This document shows positions 6,569 through 16,035 of a stretch of 51,514 nucleotides of DNA, piece after piece. Each line of letters begins with the position of its first letter. Position 1 is the stretch's first letter. The position numbers and the translations under genes are program-made. The DNA comes from DATGLG01 sp035294245 (lineage in GTDB: Bacteria > Pseudomonadota > Alphaproteobacteria > JACZXZ01). The notes under the pieces are model-generated. The model was not told the origin of the DNA. It ran no database searches and saw nothing but the letters and a program-made list of their open reading frames with translations. The DNA lies in assembly GCA_035294245.1 (NCBI GenBank), contig DATGLG010000028.1:1-51514 (forward strand). The letters run 5' to 3'.

Positions 6569-9028
6569 GTGAAGTCACAATCGCGCGTAGTCGTCATCGG
6601 TGGCGGTGCCGTCGGCTGCTCGATTCTCTATCATCTCACGGCGGCGGGATGGACCGACGCGATCCTTCTCGAACGCGACGAGTTGACGGCGGGCTCGACT
6701 TGGCACGCCGCCGGGCTTCTGCCCCTTTTCAACATGTCATACGCCACCGGACAGATGCACAAATACTCCATCGAGCTCTATACGCGCCTCGCGAAGGAGT
6801 GGGAGCGCGATGTCGGTTTCAAGCGGGTCGGGAATCTGCGGATGGCGCGCACCCGCGAGCGGATGGAGGAATATTACACCTACGCCACGACTGCAGACAC
6901 GATCGGCGTTCCTTATGAGTGGTGGACGCCCGGCGACATTAAAGACCGGTTTCCCCTGGTCAATGTGGAAGGTCTGGTCGGCGCCCTTTTCCACCCGACC
7001 GACGGTTACATCAACCCGGCGGACATCACCATGCTGCTGGCCGATGCGGCGCGGAAGAACGGCGCGACGATTTACCGCCAGACGGAGGTGAAAGCCATCG
7101 AGCGGCGATCGAGCGGCGAATGGCGCATCACGACCGACAAGGGTGAAATCATCTGCGAGGTGGTCGTGACGGCGACGGGTAATCACGCGCAGCGCACGGC
7201 GGCTATGGTGGAGCGCTATATTCCGGCGATCCCGGTTGAGCACCAATACATCGTGACCGGGGAGATTCCCGAGATCGTCGAGTGGCGCAAAGCGGGGAAG
7301 CCGGAGCATCCGATCTTGCGCGACGCCGACGCGCGCTGGTACATGCGGGAAGAGCGGGGCGGGCTCATCCTCGGCCCTTACGAGAAGGGCGCTCCTGCTT
7401 GGGCCGTTCACGGCGTTCCGGAGAATTTCCGCGCCGATCTTTTGCCGCCCGACCTCGATCGTCTCGAGTGGCACATCGAGGAGGCATTCTTTCGTATGCC
7501 TTGTTTCGAGAAGGGCGGGGTCAAGACGGTCTATAATGGGCCCATCTGCTACACGCCCGACGGCAATCCCATTCTCGGCCCCGCACCGGGCCTTGCGAAT
7601 TTCTATTTCGCTGAGGGCTTCTCATTTGGCATCACGGCGGCAGGCGGGGCCGGCAAGTACCTTACCCAGATCATCACCGAAGGCGAAGCGGAGATCGACA
7701 TGCTGGCGGTCGACCCGCGGCGCTTCGGCCCCTACGCGACGCGGCCCTACGCCGTGAAGAAGAACGAGGAGGCCTATGATCACGTCTTCGTTCTTCACTA
7801 TCCTGATGAGGAGCGCCCCGCCTGTCGCCCTTTGCGGACCACGCCGTCCTACGATCGGCAGAAGGCGCGCGGCGCCGTTTTCGGGCAGCGTTTCGGCTGG
7901 GAGCGCGCTAACTTCTTCGGGCCGAAGCCCGCGGACGGCCCGGCATTCGAGGAGAAATGGTCGTTCCGGCGCGGCAACTGGTGGCCCTTCGTGAAGGCGG
8001 AGGCGGAGGCGGTCCGCCGCAATGTCGGCCTCATCGAGGCCTCGACCTTCGCGAAATACTACGCGACCGGACCAGGCGCGAATGAGTGGCTCGACCGGCT
8101 GGTCGCGAACAAGTTGCCGCAAAAGATGGGCCGAATCCAGCTGACTCATGCCTGCACGCCGAGAGGCGGCGTTCGCTCGGAATTCACGATCATGCGTGAC
8201 GGTCCGGAAGCCTTCTACATTGTCGGTGCGGGGGCGGCGGAAGCCTATGATTGGGATTACCTCACCCGAACCCTGCCCAAGGACGGCTCGGTTCAGCTGC
8301 AGAGAATCTCGACGCAATATGGTGTGTTTGTAATTGCGGGGCCGAGGTCTCGGGATGTCTTGAAGACGCTCGTCGATGGCGATGATCTTTCGAACAAGGG
8401 ATTCCCTTGGCTTTCGGGGCGAAACTGCACAGTTGGGATGGCGCCGGTCCGTCTCATGCGCGTCAACTATGTCGGCGAGCTCGGCTGGGAGATCCATCAT
8501 CCGATGGAGTATCAGAACCATCTCTTCGACCTGCTCGAAGAGGCCGGCCGCGCCTATGACATGAAGCTCGTCGGCATGCGCGCAATGAACTGGCTCCGCC
8601 TTGAGAAGACGTATCGCGCCTGGGGCACAGAACTCTCAAAGGAGGTCACTGCGCTGGAAGCGGGATTGGACCGCTTCGTGCGGCTCGACAAGAACGCCGA
8701 TTTCGTCGGCCGTGCTGCGCTCGAGGCTCAGCGAGCCTCGGGAGCATTGCGCTGGAAGCTGGTAACGCTCTTGATCGATGGTCCCGCCGATGCGGATCCC
8801 TGGGGCGTCGAATCAATCTGGTCGGGCGACAAGGTGGTCGGGCGAGCCACCGGCGGTGGCTACTCGGTCCATTTCGGCCGGCAGATCGCGCTGGCCTATG
8901 TGAAGCCGGATTATGCGAGCAAGGGACGAACCCTCACCATCAAGATGCTGAACCAGCATTACCCTGCACAGGTTGTCGAGGAAAGCCCCTATGATCCCGC
9001 CAATGATCGGGCACGGATCGACGCATAG
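6569..9028 (+). CDS. dimethylglycine/sarcosine dehydrogenase-like FAD- and folate-dependent enzyme
   Basis: This 819-residue protein is built like dimethylglycine dehydrogenase. The N-terminal FAD domain has VVVIGGGAVGCSILYHL (about 7-23). AGSTWHAAGL follows, whose His46 is the usual covalent FAD attachment site. A central oxidase domain precedes a C-terminal aminomethyltransferase (GCV_T) fold from about residue 430, ending in GRQIALAYV. The family oxidises an N-methyl group and passes the formaldehyde to tetrahydrofolate, giving methylene-THF. GTG 6569 lies after CGGGGGCAACA, a good ribosome site. Sarcosine is an alternative substrate, but sarcosine oxidase is encoded nearby, so a di- or trimethylated amine is more likely. 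Confidence 0.9.
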   Translation: MKSQSRVVVIGGGAVGCSILYHLTAAGWTDAILLERDELTAGSTWHAAGLLPLFNMSYATGQMHKYSIELYTRLAKEWERDVGFKRVGNLRMARTRERMEEYYTYATTADTIGVPYEWWTPGDIKDRFPLVNVEGLVGALFHPTDGYINPADITMLLADAARKNGATIYRQTEVKAIERRSSGEWRITTDKGEIICEVVVTATGNHAQRTAAMVERYIPAIPVEHQYIVTGEIPEIVEWRKAGKPEHPILRDADARWYMREERGGLILGPYEKGAPAWAVHGVPENFRADLLPPDLDRLEWHIEEAFFRMPCFEKGGVKTVYNGPICYTPDGNPILGPAPGLANFYFAEGFSFGITAAGGAGKYLTQIITEGEAEIDMLAVDPRRFGPYATRPYAVKKNEEAYDHVFVLHYPDEERPACRPLRTTPSYDRQKARGAVFGQRFGWERANFFGPKPADGPAFEEKWSFRRGNWWPFVKAEAEAVRRNVGLIEASTFAKYYATGPGANEWLDRLVANKLPQKMGRIQLTHACTPRGGVRSEFTIMRDGPEAFYIVGAGAAEAYDWDYLTRTLPKDGSVQLQRISTQYGVFVIAGPRSRDVLKTLVDGDDLSNKGFPWLSGRNCTVGMAPVRLMRVNYVGELGWEIHHPMEYQNHLFDLLEEAGRAYDMKLVGMRAMNWLRLEKTYRAWGTELSKEVTALEAGLDRFVRLDKNADFVGRAALEAQRASGALRWKLVTLLIDGPADADPWGVESIWSGDKVVGRATGGGYSVHFGRQIALAYVKPDYASKGRTLTIKMLNQHYPAQVVEESPYDPANDRARIDA

Positions 9029-9078
9029 CTCGCGAACGACCCGGGCGCGGTCGAGGGCGCGGCTCGACCCGACCTGAT

Positions 9079-10056
9079 ATGCGCTTTCTCGACGCCGAGG
9101 CGATCCACGCTGCCCTCGATTACCGGGACCTCGTCGAAGCCTTGCGTGCGGGGCATCGTAGGGGCATCGAGGCCGTCGAGCGGCTGCTCATCGAACAGGG
9201 GTCGGGCAGGGGACCGGCAGATCATCTTCTCCTTTGGTCGGCTTGGCAGCGCGGCGAAGCCGTCGGCGTCAAGCTGGTGACGATCTTTCCCGGCAATGCC
9301 GAAAGTGCCGACCGCACGCCGACCATTCAGGCGCTCTACGTGCTGTTCGACGGTTGCAACGGCGCGCCGCTGGCGGTGCTCGACGGTACCGCGCTAACGC
9401 TGCGCAAGACAGCGGCGGATTCGGCGCTTGGCGCAGCCTATCTTGCACCGGCGACGCCCACGACGCTTCTGATGGTGGGCGCTGGGAATCAAGCCCCTCA
9501 TCTCGTCATGGCACATCACGCGGTGCGCCCTTCGATCCGTCGCGTCCTCATATGGAACCGAACGCCGGCGCGGGCCCGCCGCCTGGCGGATCGGATGCGT
9601 CTCGATGGGGTCGAATTTGCTACCGCCGATGATCTGGCGGAGGCTGTTGCCGCAGCCGACGTCGTATCGTGCGCCACCATGGCGACCGAGCCTTTGATCA
9701 AGGGCGAATGGCTTCAGCCCGGCACCCATCTCGACCTAGTCGGCGGCTACACTAATGACATGCGCGAAGCCGATGACGAGGTCGCGCGCCGGGCGACGAT
9801 ATTCGTCGACTCGCGTCGGTTCACGATGGGCCAATGCGGCGACATCACGGGGCCGCTAGCCGCGGGCGTCATCACGAAAAAGGATATCGTCGCCGATCTT
9901 TTCGATCTCTGCCGCGGCGTCCATCCGGGCCGGCGAGATGCGCGAGAGATCACCTTCTTCAAGAATGCCGGCGGCGGGCATCTCGATCTGATGGCGGCAC
10001 GCCTCGCCTATGAGCGTGCTGCAACGCATCTTCCGAGCCAGCCGAATGATGCTTAA
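9079..10056 (+). CDS. ornithine cyclodeaminase/mu-crystallin family protein
   Basis: This 325-residue NAD(P)-binding protein has N-terminal substrate-domain motifs (GVKLVTIFPGN, TALTLRKTAADSAL) and a Rossmann fold with MVGAGNQA (about residues 134-141). Family members include ornithine cyclodeaminase, alanine dehydrogenase, ketimine reductases and EutC of ectoine use. The gene lies 50 bp after the dehydrogenase; a short hairpin (GGTCGAG 9049-9055 with CTCGACC 9063-9069) sits just before its ATG. In this setting it could reduce an imine formed from an amino acid released by demethylation, but this is inference. Confidence 0.85.
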   Translation: MRFLDAEAIHAALDYRDLVEALRAGHRRGIEAVERLLIEQGSGRGPADHLLLWSAWQRGEAVGVKLVTIFPGNAESADRTPTIQALYVLFDGCNGAPLAVLDGTALTLRKTAADSALGAAYLAPATPTTLLMVGAGNQAPHLVMAHHAVRPSIRRVLIWNRTPARARRLADRMRLDGVEFATADDLAEAVAAADVVSCATMATEPLIKGEWLQPGTHLDLVGGYTNDMREADDEVARRATIFVDSRRFTMGQCGDITGPLAAGVITKKDIVADLFDLCRGVHPGRRDAREITFFKNAGGGHLDLMAARLAYERAATHLPSQPNDA

Positions 10057-10148
10057 GCGACGCTGTCGCGCCGAAGTAAGAAAGATTCCGGACACGACCC
10101 GCATATCCTCTTGTAAGCCTTTCGTATTGCTTTGGACGGCGAAAGGCT

Positions 10149-10186
10149 TGTCGCATATCGACAACGCAATGGGCGTGTTTGTTCTA
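10149..10186 (+). promoter_or_regulatory. putative GlxA/GbdR-type regulator site A (ABC importer promoter)
   Basis: A 38-bp stretch aligns without gaps to one before soxB (22548-22585, minus; 27 of 38 identical) and one before the corrinoid operon (23829-23866; 24 of 38). Shared blocks are TGTCGCAT, CAAC, GGGCG and TGTTCTA with site soxB, and TCGAC plus CGCAATGGGC with the third. It ends 99 bp before the substrate-binding protein ATG, nearly the same distance as at soxB (97 bp). The binding protein is inferred, not shown. Confidence 0.55.
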
Positions 10187-10285
10187 TCTGGTTTGCCATC
10201 AGGGCGAATTAAATAATTGAGAGCATGGGATTCATTCCAGACGCCAGGCAATCACAACAACCATGTCTGGTGAGGGAGGCTTAAT

Positions 10286-11974
10286 ATGAGCGACGAAAAG
10301 AAGAACCCCAATATCGATTTGGTGAAGTCACAACTCGCCGAAGGCCAGATCAACCGGCGCGAGTTTCTGCGCTATGCCACCTTGCTCGGAATGTCGGCGA
10401 GCGCGGCCTATGCCTTCGCCGGAAAGATCACGGGCGAGGGTCTCGTGGCGCCCGCGCAGGCTCAAACCGCATTGCCGAAGGGCGGCACGCTTCGCATCGG
10501 TAGCCGTATCAAGGAAATCAAGAGCCCGCATACTTATTCCTGGGGTGCATGGGACAGCAATATCTCGCGTCAGGTCTGCGAGTACCTGACGCTCACCGAC
10601 GAGCACAACGTCACTCATCCCTATCTTCTCGAGAAATGGGATACGAGCCCTGATCTGAAGACTTGGACCCTGCATCTTCGGAAGAACATCAAATGGCATA
10701 ACGGACAACCTCTCACCGCCGACGACGTCATCTGGAACCTGAAGCAATGCCTCGACCCAGAAGTGGGGTCTTCGGTCATCGGCCTCATGAAGGGCTATCT
10801 GCTCGAGGAATATGACACCGGGCAAAAAGACGAGAAGGGCCAACCAAAGAAGTCCACAAGATTGTGGGACGCCAACGCGATCCAGAAGATCGACGACCAT
10901 ACTGTGCGGCTCAATTGCAAGGTGCCGCAAGTGGCCGTGCCAGAGCATCTCTTCCATTATCCCCTTGCCATACTCTATCCAGGCGACAAGGGCGTCTTCG
11001 GTCCGGGTGCGCAGGGGACCGGCGCATTCGAGTTGACGGATTTTCAACTCGGCAAGCGGGCCAGCCTCAAGGCTCACAAGGGCTATTGGGGGCAGGGGCC
11101 CCATCTCGACGGTATCGAATTCATCGACATGGGCGACGATCCCTCTGCGGCGATCTCCGCCATGGCATCGAAGCAGGTGCATGGGCTGGTGATCGCCGAT
11201 CCAGTCCAGTACGACGCCCTGAAGGCGATGAAGTTTCTCAAGCTCTACCAGGTGGCGACGGCGGAGACCGCGGTCTTGCGCGTGAAGGTGACGGAAAAGC
11301 CGTTCGACAATCCGAAGGTGCGCAAGGCGATGCGTCTGGCAGTTGATCAGAAGCATGTCGTCGAGGCGGCCTTGCGCGGTCTCGGGGTCGTCGGCGAGCA
11401 CCATCATGTCTCGCCGGTGCAGCCCGATTACGCGAAGCTGCCGATGTTCAAGCGCAACGTCGCCGAGGCGAAGAAGCTTCTCGCCGAGGCGGGCTTCCCG
11501 AACGGGATCGAATCCACGATCTACGTTCCCAAGGACCCGCCCTGGAACGGCGCCGAGGTGGAAGCCGCCGTCGAGCAATGGAAGGAAGCCGGCATTCGCC
11601 TTAAGATCAACGTGATGCCCGGGCAAGAGTATTGGGATGTGTGGACCAAGGTTCCGGTGGGCTGCACGATCTGGTACCACCGTCCGCTCGGCGTCATGGT
11701 TCTCGGGTTGGCTTATCGAAGCGGCGTGCCATGGAACGAAAGCGGCTATTCGAATCCCGAATTCGACAAGCTCCTGACCGAGGCCGAGGGTACGCTCGAC
11801 GTCGCGAAGCGGCGCGAGATCATGGCTCAGCTCGAGAAGATCATGCAGGAGGACGGGCCCATCGTGCAGCCGATCTGGCGCAACAACTTCACCTTCTATG
11901 ACCAGAAGGTGGAAGGGTTCACCATGCATCCGACGCAGTACATTTTCGGCAATCGGCTGGCGCTGAAGGCGTAA
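10286..11974 (+). CDS. peptide/nickel-type ABC transporter substrate-binding protein
   Basis: This 562-residue extracytoplasmic binding protein (SBP_bac_5) is the capture component of the importer encoded downstream. The N-terminus has a Tat-like signal (NRREFLRYATLLG, about residues 23-35) and a processing region ending AQAQT. Later motifs WTLHLRKNIKWHNGQPLTAD and VRKAMRLAVDQKHV are typical. Such proteins bind peptides but also opines, glycosides and other bulky nutrients. A GAGGGAGG site precedes ATG 10286. The putative regulator site A lies about 100 bp upstream. Linkage to demethylation genes suggests an N-methylated or betaine-like ligand. Confidence 0.92.
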   Translation: MSDEKKNPNIDLVKSQLAEGQINRREFLRYATLLGMSASAAYAFAGKITGEGLVAPAQAQTALPKGGTLRIGSRIKEIKSPHTYSWGAWDSNISRQVCEYLTLTDEHNVTHPYLLEKWDTSPDLKTWTLHLRKNIKWHNGQPLTADDVIWNLKQCLDPEVGSSVIGLMKGYLLEEYDTGQKDEKGQPKKSTRLWDANAIQKIDDHTVRLNCKVPQVAVPEHLFHYPLAILYPGDKGVFGPGAQGTGAFELTDFQLGKRASLKAHKGYWGQGPHLDGIEFIDMGDDPSAAISAMASKQVHGLVIADPVQYDALKAMKFLKLYQVATAETAVLRVKVTEKPFDNPKVRKAMRLAVDQKHVVEAALRGLGVVGEHHHVSPVQPDYAKLPMFKRNVAEAKKLLAEAGFPNGIESTIYVPKDPPWNGAEVEAAVEQWKEAGIRLKINVMPGQEYWDVWTKVPVGCTIWYHRPLGVMVLGLAYRSGVPWNESGYSNPEFDKLLTEAEGTLDVAKRREIMAQLEKIMQEDGPIVQPIWRNNFTFYDQKVEGFTMHPTQYIFGNRLALKA

Positions 11975-12010
11975 GCCGGTCGACTTGCGTATAACCGGGA
12001 TATCGACGAC

Positions 12011-12040
12011 CATTCCGGGCGGCTTCAGCCGCCCGGAATG
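12011..12040. terminator. strong intercistronic stem-loop after the binding-protein gene
   Basis: The arms 12011-12024 and 12027-12040 (CATTCCGGGCGGCT and its exact complement) form a perfect 14-bp inverted repeat, followed by a short T run (CTTTT, 12043-12048). It lies between the binding protein and the first permease. It would leave the binding-protein mRNA more abundant and stable than that of the membrane parts, as is common in importer operons. Read-through to the permease is expected. Confidence 0.75.
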
Positions 12041-12057
12041 TCGCTTTTAGAGGGGTG

Positions 12058-13071
12058 ATGGTCAGCTTCCTGCTCAGACGGCTTGTCGGACTGCTTTTGA
12101 CGCTCATCGCGGCCTCTTTCCTTGTCTTTGCAGTTACCGAGTTCTCGCCCGGCAATGTGGCACGCAAGACGCTGGGCCCCTATGCGCTCCAGGAGCAGGT
12201 CGATATCCTCTACAAGAAGCTGCACCTGGGTGACCCGCTCGTCGTCCGCTACGTCCGCTGGGTTGGCGTTCTCGTGGGCGCGATCGACGATCCGCTTCAA
12301 GACCCTGCGCTCAAGCTCGGCTTCAGCGACCCGCGCGGCAAGCGGTATTTCGGCAATTTCGGCTACTCGACCTTGTTCAAGGCGCCCGTGAACGACGTGC
12401 TTTGGGATCGCGTCGCGCACACCGTCCTGCTCGCGGGAATCGCCTTCGCAATCATCGTGCCGCTCTCGCTGATCGCCGGCATCCTCGCCGGTATGCGGGA
12501 AGGCAGCGGGCTCGACCGCGTGATCTCGCTCACGGGCATCGTCTTCACCTCGATTCCCGAATTCGCCTCGGGCGTAATTCTGACGGCGATTTTCGTCGTC
12601 GGCCTGGGGTGGTTGCCGGGCACGAGCCCGATGGATCCCTCCGAGGGGTGGTCTCTGGCTGCGCAGCTTGTGCTCCCGGTCACGGTGCTGGTCCTCTACG
12701 ACTCGGGCTACGTGGCGCGCATGGTGCGCGGCTCCATGGCGGAGGTGATGAACAAGCCCTTCATCCGGACTGCGATCCTCAAAGGCCTGCCGCGGCAGCA
12801 GGTAATCATGCGCCATGCGGTTCGCAACGCGATGATCGCACCCTTCACCGTAATCCTCCTTCAGATCAACTTCCTCATCAGCGGCGTCGTCGTGACCGAG
12901 ACGGTCTTCGCTTATCCCGGCTTCGGCCGCATGCTGCTGGAGGCCTCGCTCTTCGGCGATATTTCGTTGATCGAGGCGGCCACGCTGATCGCGCTCATGG
13001 TGGCCATCGCGACCCAGTTGCTGAGTGACCTTGGCTACATGTTGCTCAACCCGCAAATCAGGCTCGCATGA
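12058..13071 (+). CDS. ABC transporter permease (DppB-like)
   Basis: This inner-membrane permease of about 337 residues is of the BPD_transp_1 type. It has an N-terminal span (LLRRLVGLLLTLIAASFLVF) and then the usual periplasmic loop. The core spans carry the EAA-type motif in FIRTAILKGLPRQQVIMRHA, which contacts the ATPase. ATG 12058 is chosen; an in-frame GTG three bases upstream (12055) is possible. AGAGGGG acts as the ribosome site. The stop overlaps the next start (ATGA, 13068-13071). Confidence 0.92.
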   Translation: MVSFLLRRLVGLLLTLIAASFLVFAVTEFSPGNVARKTLGPYALQEQVDILYKKLHLGDPLVVRYVRWVGVLVGAIDDPLQDPALKLGFSDPRGKRYFGNFGYSTLFKAPVNDVLWDRVAHTVLLAGIAFAIIVPLSLIAGILAGMREGSGLDRVISLTGIVFTSIPEFASGVILTAIFVVGLGWLPGTSPMDPSEGWSLAAQLVLPVTVLVLYDSGYVARMVRGSMAEVMNKPFIRTAILKGLPRQQVIMRHAVRNAMIAPFTVILLQINFLISGVVVTETVFAYPGFGRMLLEASLFGDISLIEAATLIALMVAIATQLLSDLGYMLLNPQIRLA

Positions 13072-13934
13072 CCGACATCACGCGACAGGAGGTGATCGAG
13101 GAAAAAAGCCCGCCGAGCCTTATTCGGCGGCTTCCCTCGTCGCGGATTGCGATGATCGGGATTGGGCTGATCTTGTTCTGGGTCGTTCTTGCGGTATTGG
13201 CGCCGTGGCTCGGCTTACCTCCGCCCAACGCACAGGATTACGCCGCCATCGCCACGCCTGGGCCGTCCGGCGCCCATTGGCTCGGCGTCGATCAAACCGG
13301 GCGAGACATGCTTTCGCGCCTCATATGGGGGGCGCGCACCGTCCTCACCGTCGCGCCGATTGCGGTCGTCGCCGCCTACCTCGTCGGCTGCGCGATGGGG
13401 CTCCTGGCGGGATATTACGCCGGGTTCGTCGATACGATCGTCAGCCGAATATCCGACGTGATCCTGTCGTTCCCGATCATCGTGCTCTATGTGATCCTGA
13501 TTGCGAATATCGGTCCCTCGATGCTCAATATCATCGTCGCGGTGATCTTGGCTTCCGCACCGGGCATCGGCCGCATCGTGCGCGGCCTCGTTCTGGAGCT
13601 CAAAAACCACGATTTCGTTGCGGCCGCTCTACTGCGGCGGGAAACGCCGCTCTACATCATGGTCGTCGAGCTCCTGCCCAATTGCCGCGGGCCGCTGATC
13701 ACCGATTTCTGCCTGCGCCTCGGCTATACGACGATTACCATCGGGATTCTCGGCTTCCTCGGCCTCGGCCTGCCGCCGCCCGACCCCGACTGGGGCGGGA
13801 TGGTGCAGCAGGCAACGGCGATGATCACGGTCTGGCCTCACATGGCTTTGTTTCCATGCCTTGCGCTGGTGTCGTTGGTGCTAGGATTCAATCTTCTCGC
13901 CGACGGCCTGCGCGAGCTTTCCTTGAGCGACTGA
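13068..13934 (+). CDS. ABC transporter permease (DppC-like)
   Basis: This 288-residue second permease starts at the ATGA overlap with the preceding gene. It has a cytoplasmic N-terminus, a first span near residues 25-45, and the family signature LGVDQTGRDMLSRLIWGART. The coupling loop is GRIVRGLVLELKNHDFVAAA. It pairs with the previous permease to form the channel. Nothing odd is seen in it. Confidence 0.93.
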   Translation: MTDITRQEVIEEKSPPSLIRRLPSSRIAMIGIGLILFWVVLAVLAPWLGLPPPNAQDYAAIATPGPSGAHWLGVDQTGRDMLSRLIWGARTVLTVAPIAVVAAYLVGCAMGLLAGYYAGFVDTIVSRISDVILSFPIIVLYVILIANIGPSMLNIIVAVILASAPGIGRIVRGLVLELKNHDFVAAALLRRETPLYIMVVELLPNCRGPLITDFCLRLGYTTITIGILGFLGLGLPPPDPDWGGMVQQATAMITVWPHMALFPCLALVSLVLGFNLLADGLRELSLSD

Positions 13935-13943
13935 GAGCGTTCG

Positions 13944-16016
13944 ATGAGCACGCCGCTCCTCGCCATTCAAAACCTGCGAGTGGAGTATCACAGCTCGGGC
14001 GGCATCGTGCCGGCGATACCGGATTTCTCGCTCTCGATTATGCCGGGCGAGAGCTACGGCCTCGTGGGGGAGTCCGGCTGCGGCAAGTCTACTCTGGCGA
14101 TGGCGATCGTTGGCTATCTCGGCCGTAACGGCCGCATCGCCGCCGGGGAAATCCTGTTCGAAGGCCGGGATCTCGTCCGCGCGACGGCTCGCGAGCTTCA
14201 GACCGTTCGCGGCGGGCGCATCGCCGTCGTGTATCAGGAGCCCTCGGCGGCGCTCAATCCGACGATGACGATCGGCCGGCAGCTCATGGAAGTCCCAAAG
14301 CTGCATCGCGGCGTGAGCGATGCGGATGCGCGAGCCCTTGCGATCCGAATGCTGGGCGACGTCTATATGCCGGATCCGGAGATCGCCTTTTCCCGCTATC
14401 CGCATCAGCTTTCGGGTGGGCAGAAGCAGCGGATCGTCATTGCCATGGCCCTGCTTGCCAATCCTGCGCTGCTGCTGCTCGACGAGCCTACGACGGGGCT
14501 CGACGTAACGGTCGAGGCGACGGTTCTCGATCTGATTAACGAGCTGCGCGAGAAATACGGCACGACACTTCTGTACATCTCTCACAATCTCGGCGTAATT
14601 GCCAAGGTCTGCGACCGCGTCGGTGTTATGTATGCTGGCGAGCTTGTCGAGGAGGCGCCGGTCGCGGAGATATTCGCCAATCAGCGCCACCCGTATACGC
14701 GTGGCCTGCTGGCTTGCGTTCCTCGCCTGGGCGAGAGCAAGCACACCACGGCCTTCGCGCCGATCCCCGGCCAGGTGACTCCACCGGCTCTGCGGCGACA
14801 GGGTTGCGCCTTCGCGCCGCGCTGCAGCGATTTTCGCAGCGGTTTATGCGATGTGGCCCCCATCGCTTTTCACGCCGCCGCGTCCGCGCATCGCGTCCGA
14901 TGCGAGCGTTGGCAGGAATTGGAACCACCCTCGAAGCTGCGGCCCGTTGCGAATTTCGCGCTAAGCGAATCCGCCGGGCCCGCCCTTATCGTCGAGGGCC
15001 TCACCAAGACATACGAAATCGGCTCACCGGCCTTGTCGCTCTTCAGGCGCAGTCGGCAAGTCGTCGCCAATGAGGATCTGAGCTTCACGGCGCAGCGCGG
15101 GCATATCCTCGCGATCGTCGGCGAGTCAGGATCGGGCAAATCGACGTTCGCACGTATCCTTGCCGGCCTACAGAGCGCAACAGACGGTAGTCTCAAGCTT
15201 GGCGGCGCCGATCTGGCCAGGATCCCGGTCAGCCGGCGCACGGCGGCGCAGGTCGCGGCCGTCCAGATGGTCTTCCAGAACCCCGACGGCACGCTCAATC
15301 CTTCCCATACCGTCGGGTATCCGATCACGCGCGCACTCAAGAAATTGGGCGTGGCAAGGGAAAAAGGAGAGATCCGCAGGCGCGTCGAATCTCTTCTCAA
15401 AATGGTGCGGCTGCCGGCCGCGGTGCGCCATCGCAAGCCGCGTCAGCTCTCCGGCGGGCAGAAGCAGCGCATTGCCATCGCCCGCGCTTTTGCCGGGAAT
15501 CCGGAATTGCTGCTGGCGGACGAGCCAGTCTCGGCGCTCGACGTCTCGGTCCAAGCCGCTGTCGTCAACTTGCTCCTCCAGATCCAGGTGGAGCAAGGCA
15601 CCACCATGTTGTTCATCAGCCACGATCTGGCGCTCGTGCGGCATATCGCAGACCACGTCGTCGTCATGTACCTTGGCAAGGTCATGGAGGCCGGTTCCGT
15701 CGAGGCAATCTTCAATCCACCCTACCACCCCTATACCGAGGCGCTGCTCTCCGCGATTCCCATCCCCGACCCCGCCGTCGCGCAGAAGCGCATCCGACTC
15801 GGCGGCGAAGCCCCGAGCCCGGTCAACCTGCCGAAGGGTTGCCGCTTTGCCGGCCGCTGTCCGCGGAAGCTGGGCGATGTCTGTGATCGCGAGCCGCCGC
15901 CCGTGCAAGACGCGGGCGAGGGACATCTCATTACCTGTCACATCCCTCTCGAGGAGTTGCGGCGCATCGAGCCGATTTTTAAGCCTGACGATGGCCGGTT
16001 CATGGTCGCGGGTTGA
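13944..16016 (+). CDS. twin-domain ABC transporter ATPase (DppD-DppF fusion)
   Basis: The 690-residue chain has two complete ATPase halves. Half 1: Walker A GESGCGKST (about 38-46), signature LSGGQKQR, Walker B LLLLDEPT. Half 2: GESGSGKST (about residue 393), LSGGQKQR, LLLADEPV. Each half ends with the oligopeptide-ATPase C-terminal region holding clustered Cys (GCAFAPRCSDFRSGLC; GCRFAGRCP), as found in DppD/DppF. The fusion supplies both motors for the two permeases. It starts 9 bp after the DppC-like stop. The DddP-like gene begins 19 bp later, clearly in the same operon. Confidence 0.94.
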   Translation: MSTPLLAIQNLRVEYHSSGGIVPAIPDFSLSIMPGESYGLVGESGCGKSTLAMAIVGYLGRNGRIAAGEILFEGRDLVRATARELQTVRGGRIAVVYQEPSAALNPTMTIGRQLMEVPKLHRGVSDADARALAIRMLGDVYMPDPEIAFSRYPHQLSGGQKQRIVIAMALLANPALLLLDEPTTGLDVTVEATVLDLINELREKYGTTLLYISHNLGVIAKVCDRVGVMYAGELVEEAPVAEIFANQRHPYTRGLLACVPRLGESKHTTAFAPIPGQVTPPALRRQGCAFAPRCSDFRSGLCDVAPIAFHAAASAHRVRCERWQELEPPSKLRPVANFALSESAGPALIVEGLTKTYEIGSPALSLFRRSRQVVANEDLSFTAQRGHILAIVGESGSGKSTFARILAGLQSATDGSLKLGGADLARIPVSRRTAAQVAAVQMVFQNPDGTLNPSHTVGYPITRALKKLGVAREKGEIRRRVESLLKMVRLPAAVRHRKPRQLSGGQKQRIAIARAFAGNPELLLADEPVSALDVSVQAAVVNLLLQIQVEQGTTMLFISHDLALVRHIADHVVVMYLGKVMEAGSVEAIFNPPYHPYTEALLSAIPIPDPAVAQKRIRLGGEAPSPVNLPKGCRFAGRCPRKLGDVCDREPPPVQDAGEGHLITCHIPLEELRRIEPIFKPDDGRFMVAG

Positions 16017-16035
16017 GTAGGAGCGGAGGCCGAGC

